From UBA11400 sp964473555 (GTDB lineage Bacteria > Bacteroidota > Rhodothermia > Balneolales > HLUCCA01), in NCBI GenBank assembly GCA_964473555.1, contig CAYYPL010000002.1, positions 124,001 through 188,000 on the forward strand: DNA of 64,000 bases, written 5' to 3'. The notes beneath the pieces were generated by a model. The model was not told the DNA's origin, did not search any database, and saw nothing but the letters and a program-made list of their open reading frames with translations. The position numbers were made by a program, and so were the translations under genes. Positions 19,580-28,321 of this stretch are shown in pieces; positions within the stretch are counted from its first letter, which is position 1; every line of letters starts with the position of its first letter.

Positions 19580-20169
19580 GAGTGTCTGTTTTTCAATATC
19601 ATTTGAATGGTTTTTGGATAGAGCTTATGCTCTTCTGCTAATACTCGCGATGCAAGCGATTGTACCGTATCGTTTGGAAAGACCTGAACCCTTGACTGTG
19701 CCAGAATCGGACCCTCATCATAGTTTTCGGTGACCTGATGTACCGTACAACCAGACTCTGATTTACCAGCTTTAATCACTGCTTCATGTACCTTTTGGCC
19801 ATAAAACCCTTTCCCACCAAAGTCGGGAAGCAGCGATGGATGTATATTCACAATCTTATTTTCGAAGGCGCGAATCACTGAAACCGGAATTTGTACCAGG
19901 TACCCAGCCAGGACGATGAGATCTGGTTGAGAAGAGGATATCTCGAGCAGAAGTGTATGTTCAAAATCGGATAGCTGCTCAAATTGAGTCCGCTGTACAA
20001 CACGATAGGGGATTCCTGCCGCTGAGGCTTTGTCAATGGCACCAATTGAAGGACGACTGGCAATCAGCCGCACCACTTCAGCGTCGACCTCGCCGCGGTC
20101 GATTGCATTCAATATTGCCTGGAAATTACTGCCTGATCCCGAGGCCAGGACTACAATTCGTGATTTCAA
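19576..20169 (-). CDS. purN: Phosphoribosylglycinamide formyltransferase
   Basis: Third step of purine synthesis, using 10-formyl-THF. The 197-residue protein has the N-terminal LASGSGSNFQAI loop and the catalytic segment NIHPSLLPDFGGKGFYG, with the general-acid His in HPSLLP and the usual Asp further on (YDEGPILAQ). Four-base overlaps connect it to purH downstream and to the LD-carboxypeptidase gene upstream. Confidence 0.95.
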   Translation of the reverse strand: MKSRIVVLASGSGSNFQAILNAIDRGEVDAEVVRLIASRPSIGAIDKASAAGIPYRVVQRTQFEQLSDFEHTLLLEISSSQPDLIVLAGYLVQIPVSVIRAFENKIVNIHPSLLPDFGGKGFYGQKVHEAVIKAGKSESGCTVHQVTENYDEGPILAQSRVQVFPNDTVQSLASRVLAEEHKLYPKTIQMILKNRHS

Positions 20170-21086
20170 AAGGAGTACAGGGAGCCAGTTGAGCGTAGGT
20201 TAGATACTGGACCCAAAGATACGGAGATTGGACATCCTACCGGTAATGAAATTTTATTTTTGATATGACCGTATGTAAGCCCTGTGGCAAAGGGAACCCC
20301 ATGTTCAGTTAAAACCCGTTTAGCAATCTCTTCCAAGGACGGCACATCGTCGTAGGATTCTTGTTTTGGGGGGCTAAATTCACCTAAAATTACACAGGCC
20401 GTGTTCCGGAAGTGTCCTGATAACAGAAATTGGCGCAAATATCCCTCAATTTTATGCATCGGCTCATCTACGTCCTCCAAAACGACAATATGATTTTCAA
20501 GTACAGGGAAATAAGGGGATCCGATCTGTTTAGCCGCAACAGCCAGTGTTCCAGCTATCATTTTCCCTTCAAAAACGTGTTCCGTTTGAGAGGAGTAGTT
20601 GAACGTGATCTCAGTGTAGCCGGTATCGATAAGCTCCCAAAACTGAGTTTCCATTTGGTCGTCTACAGGTAGATCTCCAAAGTCGGTTGCCACCATGGCA
20701 CCGGAAACGCTAGGCATTTCAGTTTTGGAGTAAATTGCCCATTGTAGCGCCGTGATGTCAGAGAATCCACAAAAAAGTTTAGGACTAGACCTGATGGTTG
20801 AGTAATCAAGTTTGTCGAGTAAATGCATGCCTCCGTATCCGCCTCGTGAGCAAAAAATGGCGTCTATCGTGTGATCAGCAAAAAAAGTATTTAACTCATG
20901 AGCTCTAAGGGCATCAGACCCGGCAAGATAGTGTTCCTTTTGGGTACAGGTTTTTCCAACTTCAACTCTGTAACCCAATGATTCCAGGTAATTGACCCCA
21001 GCTTCAAGTTTTATGGGATCCGGAGTCGTGGCCGGCGAGGTTAGTGCAATAACCCCTTTTTTTGGCAGTCGACGCAGGTATGGCAT
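20166..21086 (-). CDS. S66 family LD-carboxypeptidase (LdcA/MccF-like)
   Basis: Serine peptidase family acting on the L-Lys/mDAP-D-Ala bond of murein tetrapeptides in recycling, or on related amides in MccF. In 306 residues the catalytic triad can be placed by family motifs: S109 in GFSDIT, E204 in VLEDVDEP and H274 in YGHIKNK. The preceding SRGGYGG segment (80-86) is the other family hallmark. There is no signal peptide, so it is cytoplasmic. It overlaps purN by four bases and follows the permease gene after three. Whether the substrate is murein is inferred from the family. Confidence 0.9.
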   Translation of the reverse strand: MPYLRRLPKKGVIALTSPATTPDPIKLEAGVNYLESLGYRVEVGKTCTQKEHYLAGSDALRAHELNTFFADHTIDAIFCSRGGYGGMHLLDKLDYSTIRSSPKLFCGFSDITALQWAIYSKTEMPSVSGAMVATDFGDLPVDDQMETQFWELIDTGYTEITFNYSSQTEHVFEGKMIAGTLAVAAKQIGSPYFPVLENHIVVLEDVDEPMHKIEGYLRQFLLSGHFRNTACVILGEFSPPKQESYDDVPSLEEIAKRVLTEHGVPFATGLTYGHIKNKISLPVGCPISVSLGPVSNLRSTGSLYSF

Positions 21087-21089
21087 GTG

Positions 21090-22154
21090 TCAGCGATCAA
21101 GTTTGAAGATCTGATAATGATTCAGGCTCCAGTTAATTTCAGTGATGATTATCCGAACAATTGTAGCAATAGGAATGGCTAGCAACATTCCCAGAAAACC
21201 GGCCAATTCAGCTCCAATCAGGATAATGAAAAGTATATACAGAGGGTGGATATCCGCAGAACGTGAGAATATCAAGGGTTGAAGTATCAGGTTGTCGACT
21301 AACTGTGGTATTAATATCGCACCGATACAATACGGAACTATTGCAAAATCTCCCGTCTCGAAAACACCAACAATAATGGATAAAAAATACCCTAAGATGG
21401 GTCCAAAATAAGGTATGGTATTGGCCAGGCCAACAGCAGTAGCTACAGACAGCGCATTATCCAATCCGATTGCAGACAAAGTTAGCCAGGAAATTACTCC
21501 AACAATCATGCTTTGTAACAATACGCCCCGAAAATACATAATTAATCGGGTTTCAATTTTGTTCAGAATCGTAAGCGTCGTTTCGAAATATTTGTTCGGT
21601 ACGACCTGAAGAAGTTGTCGGCGGAGCTTGAATCCATCTTTTAAAAAGAAAAATGTAGCAAATGGGATGATCAGTGCAGCCGTAAACAGATTAGCAAAGA
21701 TGCCGACCAAACTGGAAATTGTACCCTGGATACCACCCAGATCAAAAACTCGATAGATGAACTCCGTTAAAAGCTGCCGAATTTGCCCCTGTCCAACAAA
21801 TGGAAAATAAAATTGAATACTATCCTCGATTTGTGTGGCTATGCTGGTTGCTGATTCCAGATTTATCTGAGAAGTCAAATTCACAATCTGGCTCCCAATG
21901 GTTGGACCAATGGTTGTAGATATCCAGACCAGCAAAAGTATAAATGAAATGACCACCGAAGTTACCGATAGGGTTCGGTTAATTCCAGCGACCTGCATTC
22001 TGTTGACCAATGGCCCGAATAAGTAGGAAAAGATCAGTGCGATTACAACATAACCAACCAACGTAGCAAACCTGTAGACCAGCAGTAATGCGATCATCAA
22101 CAACAGTATAGCCATAAGGCTACGGAGTACTTTCTCAACAGTTAGTTTTCTCAA
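21090..22154 (-). CDS. AI-2E family permease (PerM/YdiK-like)
   Basis: A 354-residue integral membrane protein with seven to eight hydrophobic spans. The family's central amphipathic region and the conserved second half (TIPYFGPILGYFLSIIVG and PQLVDNLILQPLIFSRS) are present. Members have been proposed as autoinducer-2 exporters or Na+/H+ antiporters; the family name does not fix the substrate. It overlaps the recX stop by four bases. Confidence 0.88.
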   Translation of the reverse strand: MRKLTVEKVLRSLMAILLLMIALLLVYRFATLVGYVVIALIFSYLFGPLVNRMQVAGINRTLSVTSVVISFILLLVWISTTIGPTIGSQIVNLTSQINLESATSIATQIEDSIQFYFPFVGQGQIRQLLTEFIYRVFDLGGIQGTISSLVGIFANLFTAALIIPFATFFFLKDGFKLRRQLLQVVPNKYFETTLTILNKIETRLIMYFRGVLLQSMIVGVISWLTLSAIGLDNALSVATAVGLANTIPYFGPILGYFLSIIVGVFETGDFAIVPYCIGAILIPQLVDNLILQPLIFSRSADIHPLYILFIILIGAELAGFLGMLLAIPIATIVRIIITEINWSLNHYQIFKLDR

Positions 22155-22852
22155 TGTTCCAGATTCTGTAGTAGGGTATCGATGTGTGTAAAAACCTCGT
22201 TAGGATTAAATCCCTTTCTTAACAGATAATCAACGATTTTTTTCTTTCTTTTGAAAGTATCATTTTCACGTAAAAAATGAAGTTTACGCTTATTCACCAG
22301 TTTTTCTAAAGTTTTGGAAACACATGCTGCCGGTTCCAGAGATGTTAATGCAAGTTGAATTACTTCTTCAGCTACTCCATCGCGCTTCAGAAACAACTCA
22401 ATTTTCTTCGGACCCCAACCTGCGATGTTATATTTGTCCTGAACAAATCCTCTTGCATAGGACTCATCGTTAATCCACCCTTTTTCCTCAAAATCTGACA
22501 ACACAGATTCCGCACTATGTTTGGTATATCCCCTGGATAACAGCTTTTTGAGTAGCACGTTACGCGGATAAGGTCTTTTGGCCAGAAGTATGAGTATGTA
22601 ATTCTTGATTTGATCCGAATCAATGGCCAGGCATATAGGTTTGACCTGTGACCCCTCGACATTTATGCCTTTTCGTAGACCAAGGTCATACGCATCCATT
22701 GCAGAAATACCAAACAGGAACTCACCCTCTGAAAATACAGATACCCTACTCGAATCCGATTTTTGAACCGTCACCTCTGAAATCTTGAATGGGGCTTTGT
22801 CCATCAAGACATCGAACAGCGACGGTCCCGAATCCTTTTTAGTCCTCTGCAT
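22151..22852 (-). CDS. recX: Regulatory protein RecX
   Basis: Binds along RecA filaments and limits recombination. The 233-residue protein is alpha-helical, with three repeats of the RecX fold in the C-terminal two thirds; recognisable segments are LLKKLLSRGYTKHSAESVLSDFEEKGWINDE (split over residues about 98-130) and YARGFVQDKYNIAGWGPKKI. The first 80 residues are not conserved in the family. Its start lies 14 bases inside the recA gene, the common coupled arrangement. Confidence 0.93.
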   Translation of the reverse strand: MQRTKKDSGPSLFDVLMDKAPFKISEVTVQKSDSSRVSVFSEGEFLFGISAMDAYDLGLRKGINVEGSQVKPICLAIDSDQIKNYILILLAKRPYPRNVLLKKLLSRGYTKHSAESVLSDFEEKGWINDESYARGFVQDKYNIAGWGPKKIELFLKRDGVAEEVIQLALTSLEPAACVSKTLEKLVNKRKLHFLRENDTFKRKKKIVDYLLRKGFNPNEVFTHIDTLLQNLEH

Positions 22853-23909
22853 CTACCGAATCTGTAGATTTGGATTTTTTTGCTGGTATTCTGGGTTGGG
22901 AATCGTCCTCGGGGAACAGTTTGGCCCGGATCGTAGCTTCAATCTTGGCGCACAATTCAGAATCTTCCTCCAGGAACTGCATCGCTGCATCGGCACCCTG
23001 CCCTATAGGCTCTCCATCATATCGGAACCAACTTCCTCGTTTTTCGATAATATCGTGTTCAACAGCCATATCCAGGATCTCGGCAATCCTTGAGATTCCT
23101 TTGCCATACATGATATTAAACTCAACTTCCTGAAACGGTGGAGCTACTTTGTTCTTGACCACCTTAATCTTGGTTCGGTTACCAATAACCTCATCACCCT
23201 TCTTTATGGCACCAATGCGCCGAATATCCAGCCGTACAGACGAATAAAACTTGAGCGCCCGACCCCCGGTCGTCGTTTCAGGATTACCGAACATGACACC
23301 GATTTTTTCCCGTACCTGATTGATAAATATGACCGAAGTTCTGGTCTTATTTACAACCCCGGTTAATTTCCTTAATGCCTGAGACATCAAACGCGCTTGA
23401 AGTCCCATGTGGGAGTCGCCCATGTCACCCTCCAGTTCGGCTCTGGGTACCAGGGCTGCAACCGAGTCGATCACCACCACGTCCAATGCTCCAGACCGAA
23501 TCAACGTTTCCGCAATCTCCAGCGCCTGTTCTCCGCTGTCTGGTTGAGAAATCAGCATCTCTTCGGTATTAATTCCCAGATTTCGGGCATATTTCGCATC
23601 AAATGCATGCTCGGCATCCACAAATGCCGCATATCCTCCGTTTCTTTGGGCCTGTGCAATCACATGCAAAGCCAGTGTAGTTTTACCACTCGATTCAGGT
23701 CCGTAAATTTCCGTTATCCGTCCACGTGGAATACCACCTACACCAAGACAGTGATCAATCGCCATTGATCCGGTTGAAATTACATCGATTTGTTGCACTG
23801 GATTATCGCCAAGACGCATAATAGAGCCTTTGCCATGTGCTTTTTCTATTTGACCGACCGCCAGATCTAAAGCTTTCAGCCGATCAGGATTTCCATTGTT
23901 AGTTGACAT
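22839..23909 (-). CDS. recA: Recombinase RecA
   Basis: ATP-dependent strand-exchange protein and SOS co-protease. The 356-residue protein has Walker A GPESSGKT at 70-77, the VVIDSVAALVPRAELEGDMGDSHMG region (L1) and the L2-type segment FINQVREKIGVMFGNPETTTGG. The acidic tail ends DSVDAED. It heads a minus-strand operon with recX and five other genes; the 216 bases upstream contain an inverted repeat described separately. Identification is certain. Confidence 0.98.
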   Translation of the reverse strand: MSTNNGNPDRLKALDLAVGQIEKAHGKGSIMRLGDNPVQQIDVISTGSMAIDHCLGVGGIPRGRITEIYGPESSGKTTLALHVIAQAQRNGGYAAFVDAEHAFDAKYARNLGINTEEMLISQPDSGEQALEIAETLIRSGALDVVVIDSVAALVPRAELEGDMGDSHMGLQARLMSQALRKLTGVVNKTRTSVIFINQVREKIGVMFGNPETTTGGRALKFYSSVRLDIRRIGAIKKGDEVIGNRTKIKVVKNKVAPPFQEVEFNIMYGKGISRIAEILDMAVEHDIIEKRGSWFRYDGEPIGQGADAAMQFLEEDSELCAKIEATIRAKLFPEDDSQPRIPAKKSKSTDSVDAED

Positions 23910-23968
23910 ACATGTTTGGGATCTTAGGGTGTTTGATTATATGTGTAAAATATGTAATTATTTCTACA

Positions 23969-23995
23969 TGTCAATGATTAATTACCGAATTGACA
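23969..23995 (-). promoter_or_regulatory. Inverted repeat upstream of recA, candidate operator
   Basis: TGTCAAT (23969-23975) and its exact reverse complement ATTGACA (23989-23995) are separated by 13 AT-rich bases, centred about 73 bases upstream of the recA ATG. A perfect 7-bp dyad in the upstream region of a recA gene could be a LexA or other operator. The sequence does not match the E. coli or Gram-positive LexA boxes, so this is only a candidate. Confidence 0.35.
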
Positions 23996-24125
23996 GTAAA
24001 TGTCTGAACAAATTATCCAGACAAACATCCAACTGACGTTGATACTTCGTTATCTCAACCATCTGGTTCACTTTGTGCAGGTAAACTACCATAGCTACAA
24101 GTATGTGTATGGATTCTCAACTTCC

Positions 24126-25319
24126 TTACATGATTTGTTCTTTTTTCACAATCATTGCCAATAGGTCAAACGCCTGATCAATCTGCCTGCTGGTCATGTA
24201 AGGTGCCGATCCAAATCGCAGAATATCTCCCCTGCAATCGGTCAAAACATGCTCGGATTTCAGCTTTTCAAACAACTCTATGGCCACTGGACTACGTAAT
24301 GCCAGGAATCCAGCATTTTGGCGAAGGTCATAATCGTGGCCTAATCGAATTATTTTTGGATCCAGATCCAAGCTTAAGAACTTGTATTTCATATAGGCCA
24401 CGTGTTCCGAATACAGCTTTTGTAGTACCCCAGGAGTGAGCCCTTCCCGTTCGAAAAAACGGGTAACTGCTGCTCCCCGAAATGCGGAAGTACCATCAAA
24501 TGTGGCTCCATAAAACCTCCAGGGACCTGAATCATACCGGACCTGACTGGATCGGGGTTGTTTAAGAGATGAGAATGCAGAGAACCATCCGGTAACTACG
24601 GGACGCATATTACAGCCGTCCGGAGTCCTTAAAAAACAGTTTCCTTCACCCCATTGCATATATTTATATCCTCCAATTAACATAAACGCATCTTCCAATC
24701 CAGCTCCTCGCAGCGAAATAGGGACCACATTCGTGCCGTGATAATCATCGATCATCAGTGGAATTCCATGTTCTTTACAGAGTTTAGCCACTTCAGTCAG
24801 CTCGATATTGATCAGACTATGTTCAAAATAGACTCTCGAAAGCATCACAGCAGCTGTTTTTCCATTCAATTCGGAAGCCAGCCTTGTTGCAAAACCGTGT
24901 AAAGGTAAGGCCGGAACGTAAACGACCTCGATACCTTCTTCTGCCAGCCGGGTCAATTGACGATACAAGCTGTAAAACTCGGTATCGGTAGTCACGATTC
25001 TGGGTTTCGATCGCAAATCCAGCGCAGACAACCATCGTACAATGAGATGATGGGTATTTTCACTGTGGGTGTAGTGTCCATCCGGATCGTCATAGTACCG
25101 CTTCAGATAGTCGGCCATCACTTGAATTTTTTCGAACACGATTTCCCATTTGGTGTCAACTCGCGTTGCAGCACAATCAAACGCCTCAATCATACCATCA
25201 AGGGCAACATCTGGCCAAGCCTGATGCGAATGTCCGGTAAACAGGAGCCGGTTTGCTACATCGAATCGGGAATAGTGTCTGGCTAGTCTGTCGCTAAAAA
25301 GATCCGATACTAAAGACAT
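24126..25319 (-). CDS. Kynureninase-like PLP-dependent enzyme (aminotransferase class V fold)
   Basis: A 397-residue fold-type I PLP enzyme. The PLP-binding Asp is D191 with H194 in LMIDDYHGT, and the Schiff-base lysine is K219 in IGGYKYMQWGEG, a context like kynureninase GxKYLxxGPG. The N-terminal VANRLLFTGHSHQAWP also resembles kynureninase-type proteins. No other tryptophan-catabolism gene is near, so true kynureninase activity is uncertain; cysteine desulfurase-like activity cannot be excluded. It lies 26 bases downstream of xseA on the same strand. Confidence 0.75.
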   Translation of the reverse strand: MSLVSDLFSDRLARHYSRFDVANRLLFTGHSHQAWPDVALDGMIEAFDCAATRVDTKWEIVFEKIQVMADYLKRYYDDPDGHYTHSENTHHLIVRWLSALDLRSKPRIVTTDTEFYSLYRQLTRLAEEGIEVVYVPALPLHGFATRLASELNGKTAAVMLSRVYFEHSLINIELTEVAKLCKEHGIPLMIDDYHGTNVVPISLRGAGLEDAFMLIGGYKYMQWGEGNCFLRTPDGCNMRPVVTGWFSAFSSLKQPRSSQVRYDSGPWRFYGATFDGTSAFRGAAVTRFFEREGLTPGVLQKLYSEHVAYMKYKFLSLDLDPKIIRLGHDYDLRQNAGFLALRSPVAIELFEKLKSEHVLTDCRGDILRFGSAPYMTSRQIDQAFDLLAMIVKKEQIM

Positions 25320-25345
25320 ACGATCGTACTAATGATTAAAATTTA

Positions 25346-26671
25346 TTATTTGCGGGAATTTGTTGTTTCAAAGCCATCATTCCACTGAATGGTGACTTCG
25401 GTATCGGGCATGAACGATGTCCGGGATCGAATCCATTCATCATTTTGCAAGATGCGGGTGAATCCACGTTGTAGCGGTTCAGTCGGATCGACGCTCCGCA
25501 ACCTGAAATCAAGCTCCTTCCATCTATCCCTGACATTCACCATAACTCCGCCCATTCGCATCTCCCGAAAACGATCCAACTGTTCGATACGCTTGCGCTC
25601 GCGTAAGACTCTAAGCTGTAAATTTGGAAAGGTACTCTTTCCAACCGCTCCGGCTACCTGACGATATTGAATCATGCGGTGAACCAAAATCTGGTCAATA
25701 TGTTGTTGATATCGTCGCAACGTTTCCCGGTGATATCCCAGCCGATCCCGAACCGCCAGCAATGCATGGGTCTTGAGCATCTTATTCACCCTTTCCCGAC
25801 TCCGATCCAGCCCACCACGAACCACCGTTTCCACACGACGCGCATACTCGGCAACACCCATCCTCAGGTCACGCACATCAGGAGTGGCCAAAACCGCAGC
25901 CTGCGTTGGAGTAGCTGCCCTAACATCTGCCACAAAATCAGATATGCTGAAATCGGTCTCATGCCCAACCGCACTGATTACCGGAACCACACACTCAGCT
26001 ATCGCCCTGGCAACAATTTCCTCATTGAACGGCCAAAGATCCTCCAGCGACCCACCTCCACGACCAACTATCAACACATCCACCTGCCCCGTATCACTGA
26101 ACCATCTGATTCCTCGTGCAATTTCACCGGCCGCACCCACACCCTGAACTGCAGCATGGAAAAGCTTCACCTTGGTCAGGGGATATCTTCTCTCAAGTGT
26201 TGACCGGATGTCCTGAAATGCGGCTCCGGTCTCGGAGGTCACCACACCAATCGTTCCCGGAAACGCCGGCAGCGATCTTTTTCTGGTGGCATCAAACAGC
26301 CCCTCCGACTCGAGTTTCTTTTTTAACTTCTCAAAGGCCAGTTGAAGTGCTCCCTCTCCCGCCAGGTCGACACTTTTTACCACAATCTGATACCTGCCCG
26401 ATGGAGGATACACTTGTACATCACCAGTTACATGGACATGCTCTCCGTGTACCGGAATACCTTTGAATCGTTGTACAGTGGACCTCCAGGCCACACACGC
26501 AATCGAAGCTCCGTCGTCCTTTAAGGTGAAATACAGGTGCCCGTTGGCACTGGTTGTAGGCTGACTAACCTCCCCGGATACCGTTATTCCGGTAAATTCA
26601 CCCTCAAGAAGATCTTTGATTCGCCAGGTCATCTCCGTAACCGTAGGCACCGAATTGCGTGATTTTGTCAT
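25346..26671 (-). CDS. xseA: Exodeoxyribonuclease VII large subunit
   Basis: Single-strand-specific exonuclease subunit. The 441-residue protein has an N-terminal OB-fold (about 1-105; GEVSQPTTSANGHLYFTLKD), then the catalytic domain with GVVTSETGAAFQDI, VGRGGGSLEDLWPFNEE and SAVGHETDFSISDFVADVRAATPTQAA, and a coiled-coil C-terminal part. The small subunit gene xseB, often adjacent, is not visible; the next gene on this strand is the PLP enzyme. Codon use in the 5' half is more G+C-rich than in neighbouring genes, but it reads as normal. Confidence 0.95.
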   Translation of the reverse strand: MTKSRNSVPTVTEMTWRIKDLLEGEFTGITVSGEVSQPTTSANGHLYFTLKDDGASIACVAWRSTVQRFKGIPVHGEHVHVTGDVQVYPPSGRYQIVVKSVDLAGEGALQLAFEKLKKKLESEGLFDATRKRSLPAFPGTIGVVTSETGAAFQDIRSTLERRYPLTKVKLFHAAVQGVGAAGEIARGIRWFSDTGQVDVLIVGRGGGSLEDLWPFNEEIVARAIAECVVPVISAVGHETDFSISDFVADVRAATPTQAAVLATPDVRDLRMGVAEYARRVETVVRGGLDRSRERVNKMLKTHALLAVRDRLGYHRETLRRYQQHIDQILVHRMIQYRQVAGAVGKSTFPNLQLRVLRERKRIEQLDRFREMRMGGVMVNVRDRWKELDFRLRSVDPTEPLQRGFTRILQNDEWIRSRTSFMPDTEVTIQWNDGFETTNSRK

Positions 26672-26780
26672 TGTGAATGAAGTTCAGCGATCATTTTTTC
26701 CTTAAATATACATCTTCGCGACTGCCAAAGTACCAAAAAATCCATGACTAACGTGACTTTATCCTTATCAGATAGAAGGC

Positions 26781-26788
26781 TATATTTG
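26781..26788 (+). promoter_or_regulatory. Candidate -7 box of pyrC
   Basis: TATATTTG matches the Bacteroidota -7 consensus TAnnTTTG. It lies 70 bases before the pyrC ATG and would give a leader of roughly 60 bases. The matching -33 element is weak, so the call rests on the -7 box and the position. Confidence 0.4.
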
Positions 26789-26857
26789 AACGATCGATAT
26801 CGGGTTACTTTACCTAAATCCTAACCAGACTGTCTCACACCTTTTTAACGCAGTATC

Positions 26858-28147
26858 ATGAGCTCAACACCAAATTGCCTGATAAAAAACGTCATTCCGG
26901 TACAATATGAATCGGTTTCTTCCGAGGCGGTGGATATTCGAATCGCCAACGGAGTGATCACCGAGATCGGGTCCGGACTGACCAAAAAATCCGATGAAAT
27001 GGTACACGACTTCAATGGGGCCTATGTTTCTGGGGGATGGATGGATATGCATGTTCACCTACGTGAGCCTGGTTTTGAACACAAGGAAACCATTACAACC
27101 GGATGTAGGGCCGCTGCTTTTGGTGGATTCACCGCCGTTGCGTGCATGCCTAATACAAACCCACCCATTCATACCCGTGATGTGGTAGAATACATCATTA
27201 AAAAAGCTGCATCACTGCCTGTTGATGTCTATCCAATAGCCTGCGTTTCCAAAGATCGCAAAGGGCATTCCATCACCGAGATGGCCGACCTCAAAGAGGG
27301 CGGAGCGGTCGCATTCAGCGATGACGGAGATCCAGTTTTCGACAGTAAGCTCATGAGAATTGCCCTGGATTATGCTTCCATGCTAGACATGCCTATCATC
27401 AATCACGAAGAAGATCTGGCATTGTCTCGCCCCGGTCATATGCACGAAGGTCGGATTTCAACCAAACTTGGGTTAGCCGGAACGCCCTCCATTGCTGAAG
27501 AAGTGATGATAGCAAGGGACATTTTACTCGCTGAACTCACAGGTGGACACGTACACGTAGCTCACATCAGTACAAGAAATGCTGTAGATCTGGTTCGCCA
27601 GGCCAAGAGAAAAGGCATTCATGTCACCACCGAAGTATGTCCACATCATTTTGATCTGACCGACGAAGAAATCGAAAAGCGTCCATTCGATACCAACTGT
27701 AAAATGCACCCACCTCTGCGTTCGTCCGACGATGTTCAGGCGATGCTTGAGGGACTCAAAGACGGGACCATTGATGCAATATGTACCGACCATGCACCTC
27801 ATTCCATCGAAGAAAAAGAAGTGGAGTTTATTTATGCTCCAAACGGAATTATTGGGTTGGAAACAGCCTGGGGTGTGTCCGTTCGTTGCCTTCTGGATGC
27901 AAAAGTGCTTGATTTAGCCACTTTGGTGAGCAAATTGGTCGTGAGTCCGCGTGAAATTCTTCGCTTGGAAGTGCCGAAAATAGAGGTAGGAGCCAAAGCG
28001 AATCTCACCTTTTTCAATACGCACGAGTCCTGGACTTTCGAACGAAAGCATGTCAAATCGAAATCTGCAAACTCCCCCTACATCGGTTCTACCATGAGGG
28101 GTAGGGCACTTGGTATTTATAACAAAAGCGAGTTCATACTGAATTAG
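26858..28147 (+). CDS. pyrC: Dihydroorotase (class I)
   Basis: Closes carbamoyl aspartate to dihydroorotate in pyrimidine synthesis. The 429-residue amidohydrolase has the metal-binding H65-x-H67 in DMHVHLREPG, and the ACMPNTNPP, FSDDGDPV, INHEED, VAHISTRN and CTDHAPH motifs with further ligands and the catalytic Asp. The length and the DMHVHLREPG motif point to the class I (B. subtilis-like, active without PyrB) type rather than the 350-residue E. coli type. It stands alone; the gene following it is convergent. Confidence 0.93.
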   Translation: MSSTPNCLIKNVIPVQYESVSSEAVDIRIANGVITEIGSGLTKKSDEMVHDFNGAYVSGGWMDMHVHLREPGFEHKETITTGCRAAAFGGFTAVACMPNTNPPIHTRDVVEYIIKKAASLPVDVYPIACVSKDRKGHSITEMADLKEGGAVAFSDDGDPVFDSKLMRIALDYASMLDMPIINHEEDLALSRPGHMHEGRISTKLGLAGTPSIAEEVMIARDILLAELTGGHVHVAHISTRNAVDLVRQAKRKGIHVTTEVCPHHFDLTDEEIEKRPFDTNCKMHPPLRSSDDVQAMLEGLKDGTIDAICTDHAPHSIEEKEVEFIYAPNGIIGLETAWGVSVRCLLDAKVLDLATLVSKLVVSPREILRLEVPKIEVGAKANLTFFNTHESWTFERKHVKSKSANSPYIGSTMRGRALGIYNKSEFILN

Positions 28148-28185
28148 TTTACTTTACTAACGAATCGCAAAGTTTGCCTCATCTC

Positions 28186-28205
28186 TCATCTCATCTCATC
28201 TCATC
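28186..28205. repeat. Four tandem TCATC pentamers
   Basis: Four exact head-to-tail TCATC units, with a further imperfect unit just before them (from 28179), in the gap between the convergent pyrC and M16 genes. Confidence 0.7.
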
Positions 28206-28213
28206 TCTGACAA

Positions 28214-28249
28214 TAAAAAAACCCCGGAGCATATTTCATCCCCGGGGTT
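28214..28249 (-). terminator. Terminator for the minus-strand M16 genes
   Basis: AACCCCGG (28220-28227) pairs with CCGGGGTT (28242-28249). On the minus strand the hairpin is followed by a run of eight T (28214-28221 complement), the pattern of an intrinsic terminator. The plus-strand side lacks a T run, so it mainly serves the M16 pair, with possible help for pyrC. Confidence 0.8.
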
Positions 28250-28292
28250 ATTCTGGTAAAGCACGTGATGTAGAGCAAGCGGTTATCATGTA

Positions 28293-28321
28293 CCGCTCAA
28301 CCGCTGCACCGCTCTACCGCT
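28293..28321. repeat. CCGCT repeats with an 8-base period
   Basis: CCGCT starts at 28293, 28301, 28309 and 28317, exactly eight bases apart, with variable spacers (CAA, GCA, CTA). The last unit runs into the 3' end of the M16 homologue. AGCGGT at 28278-28283 can pair with ACCGCT at 28292-28297. Confidence 0.65.
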
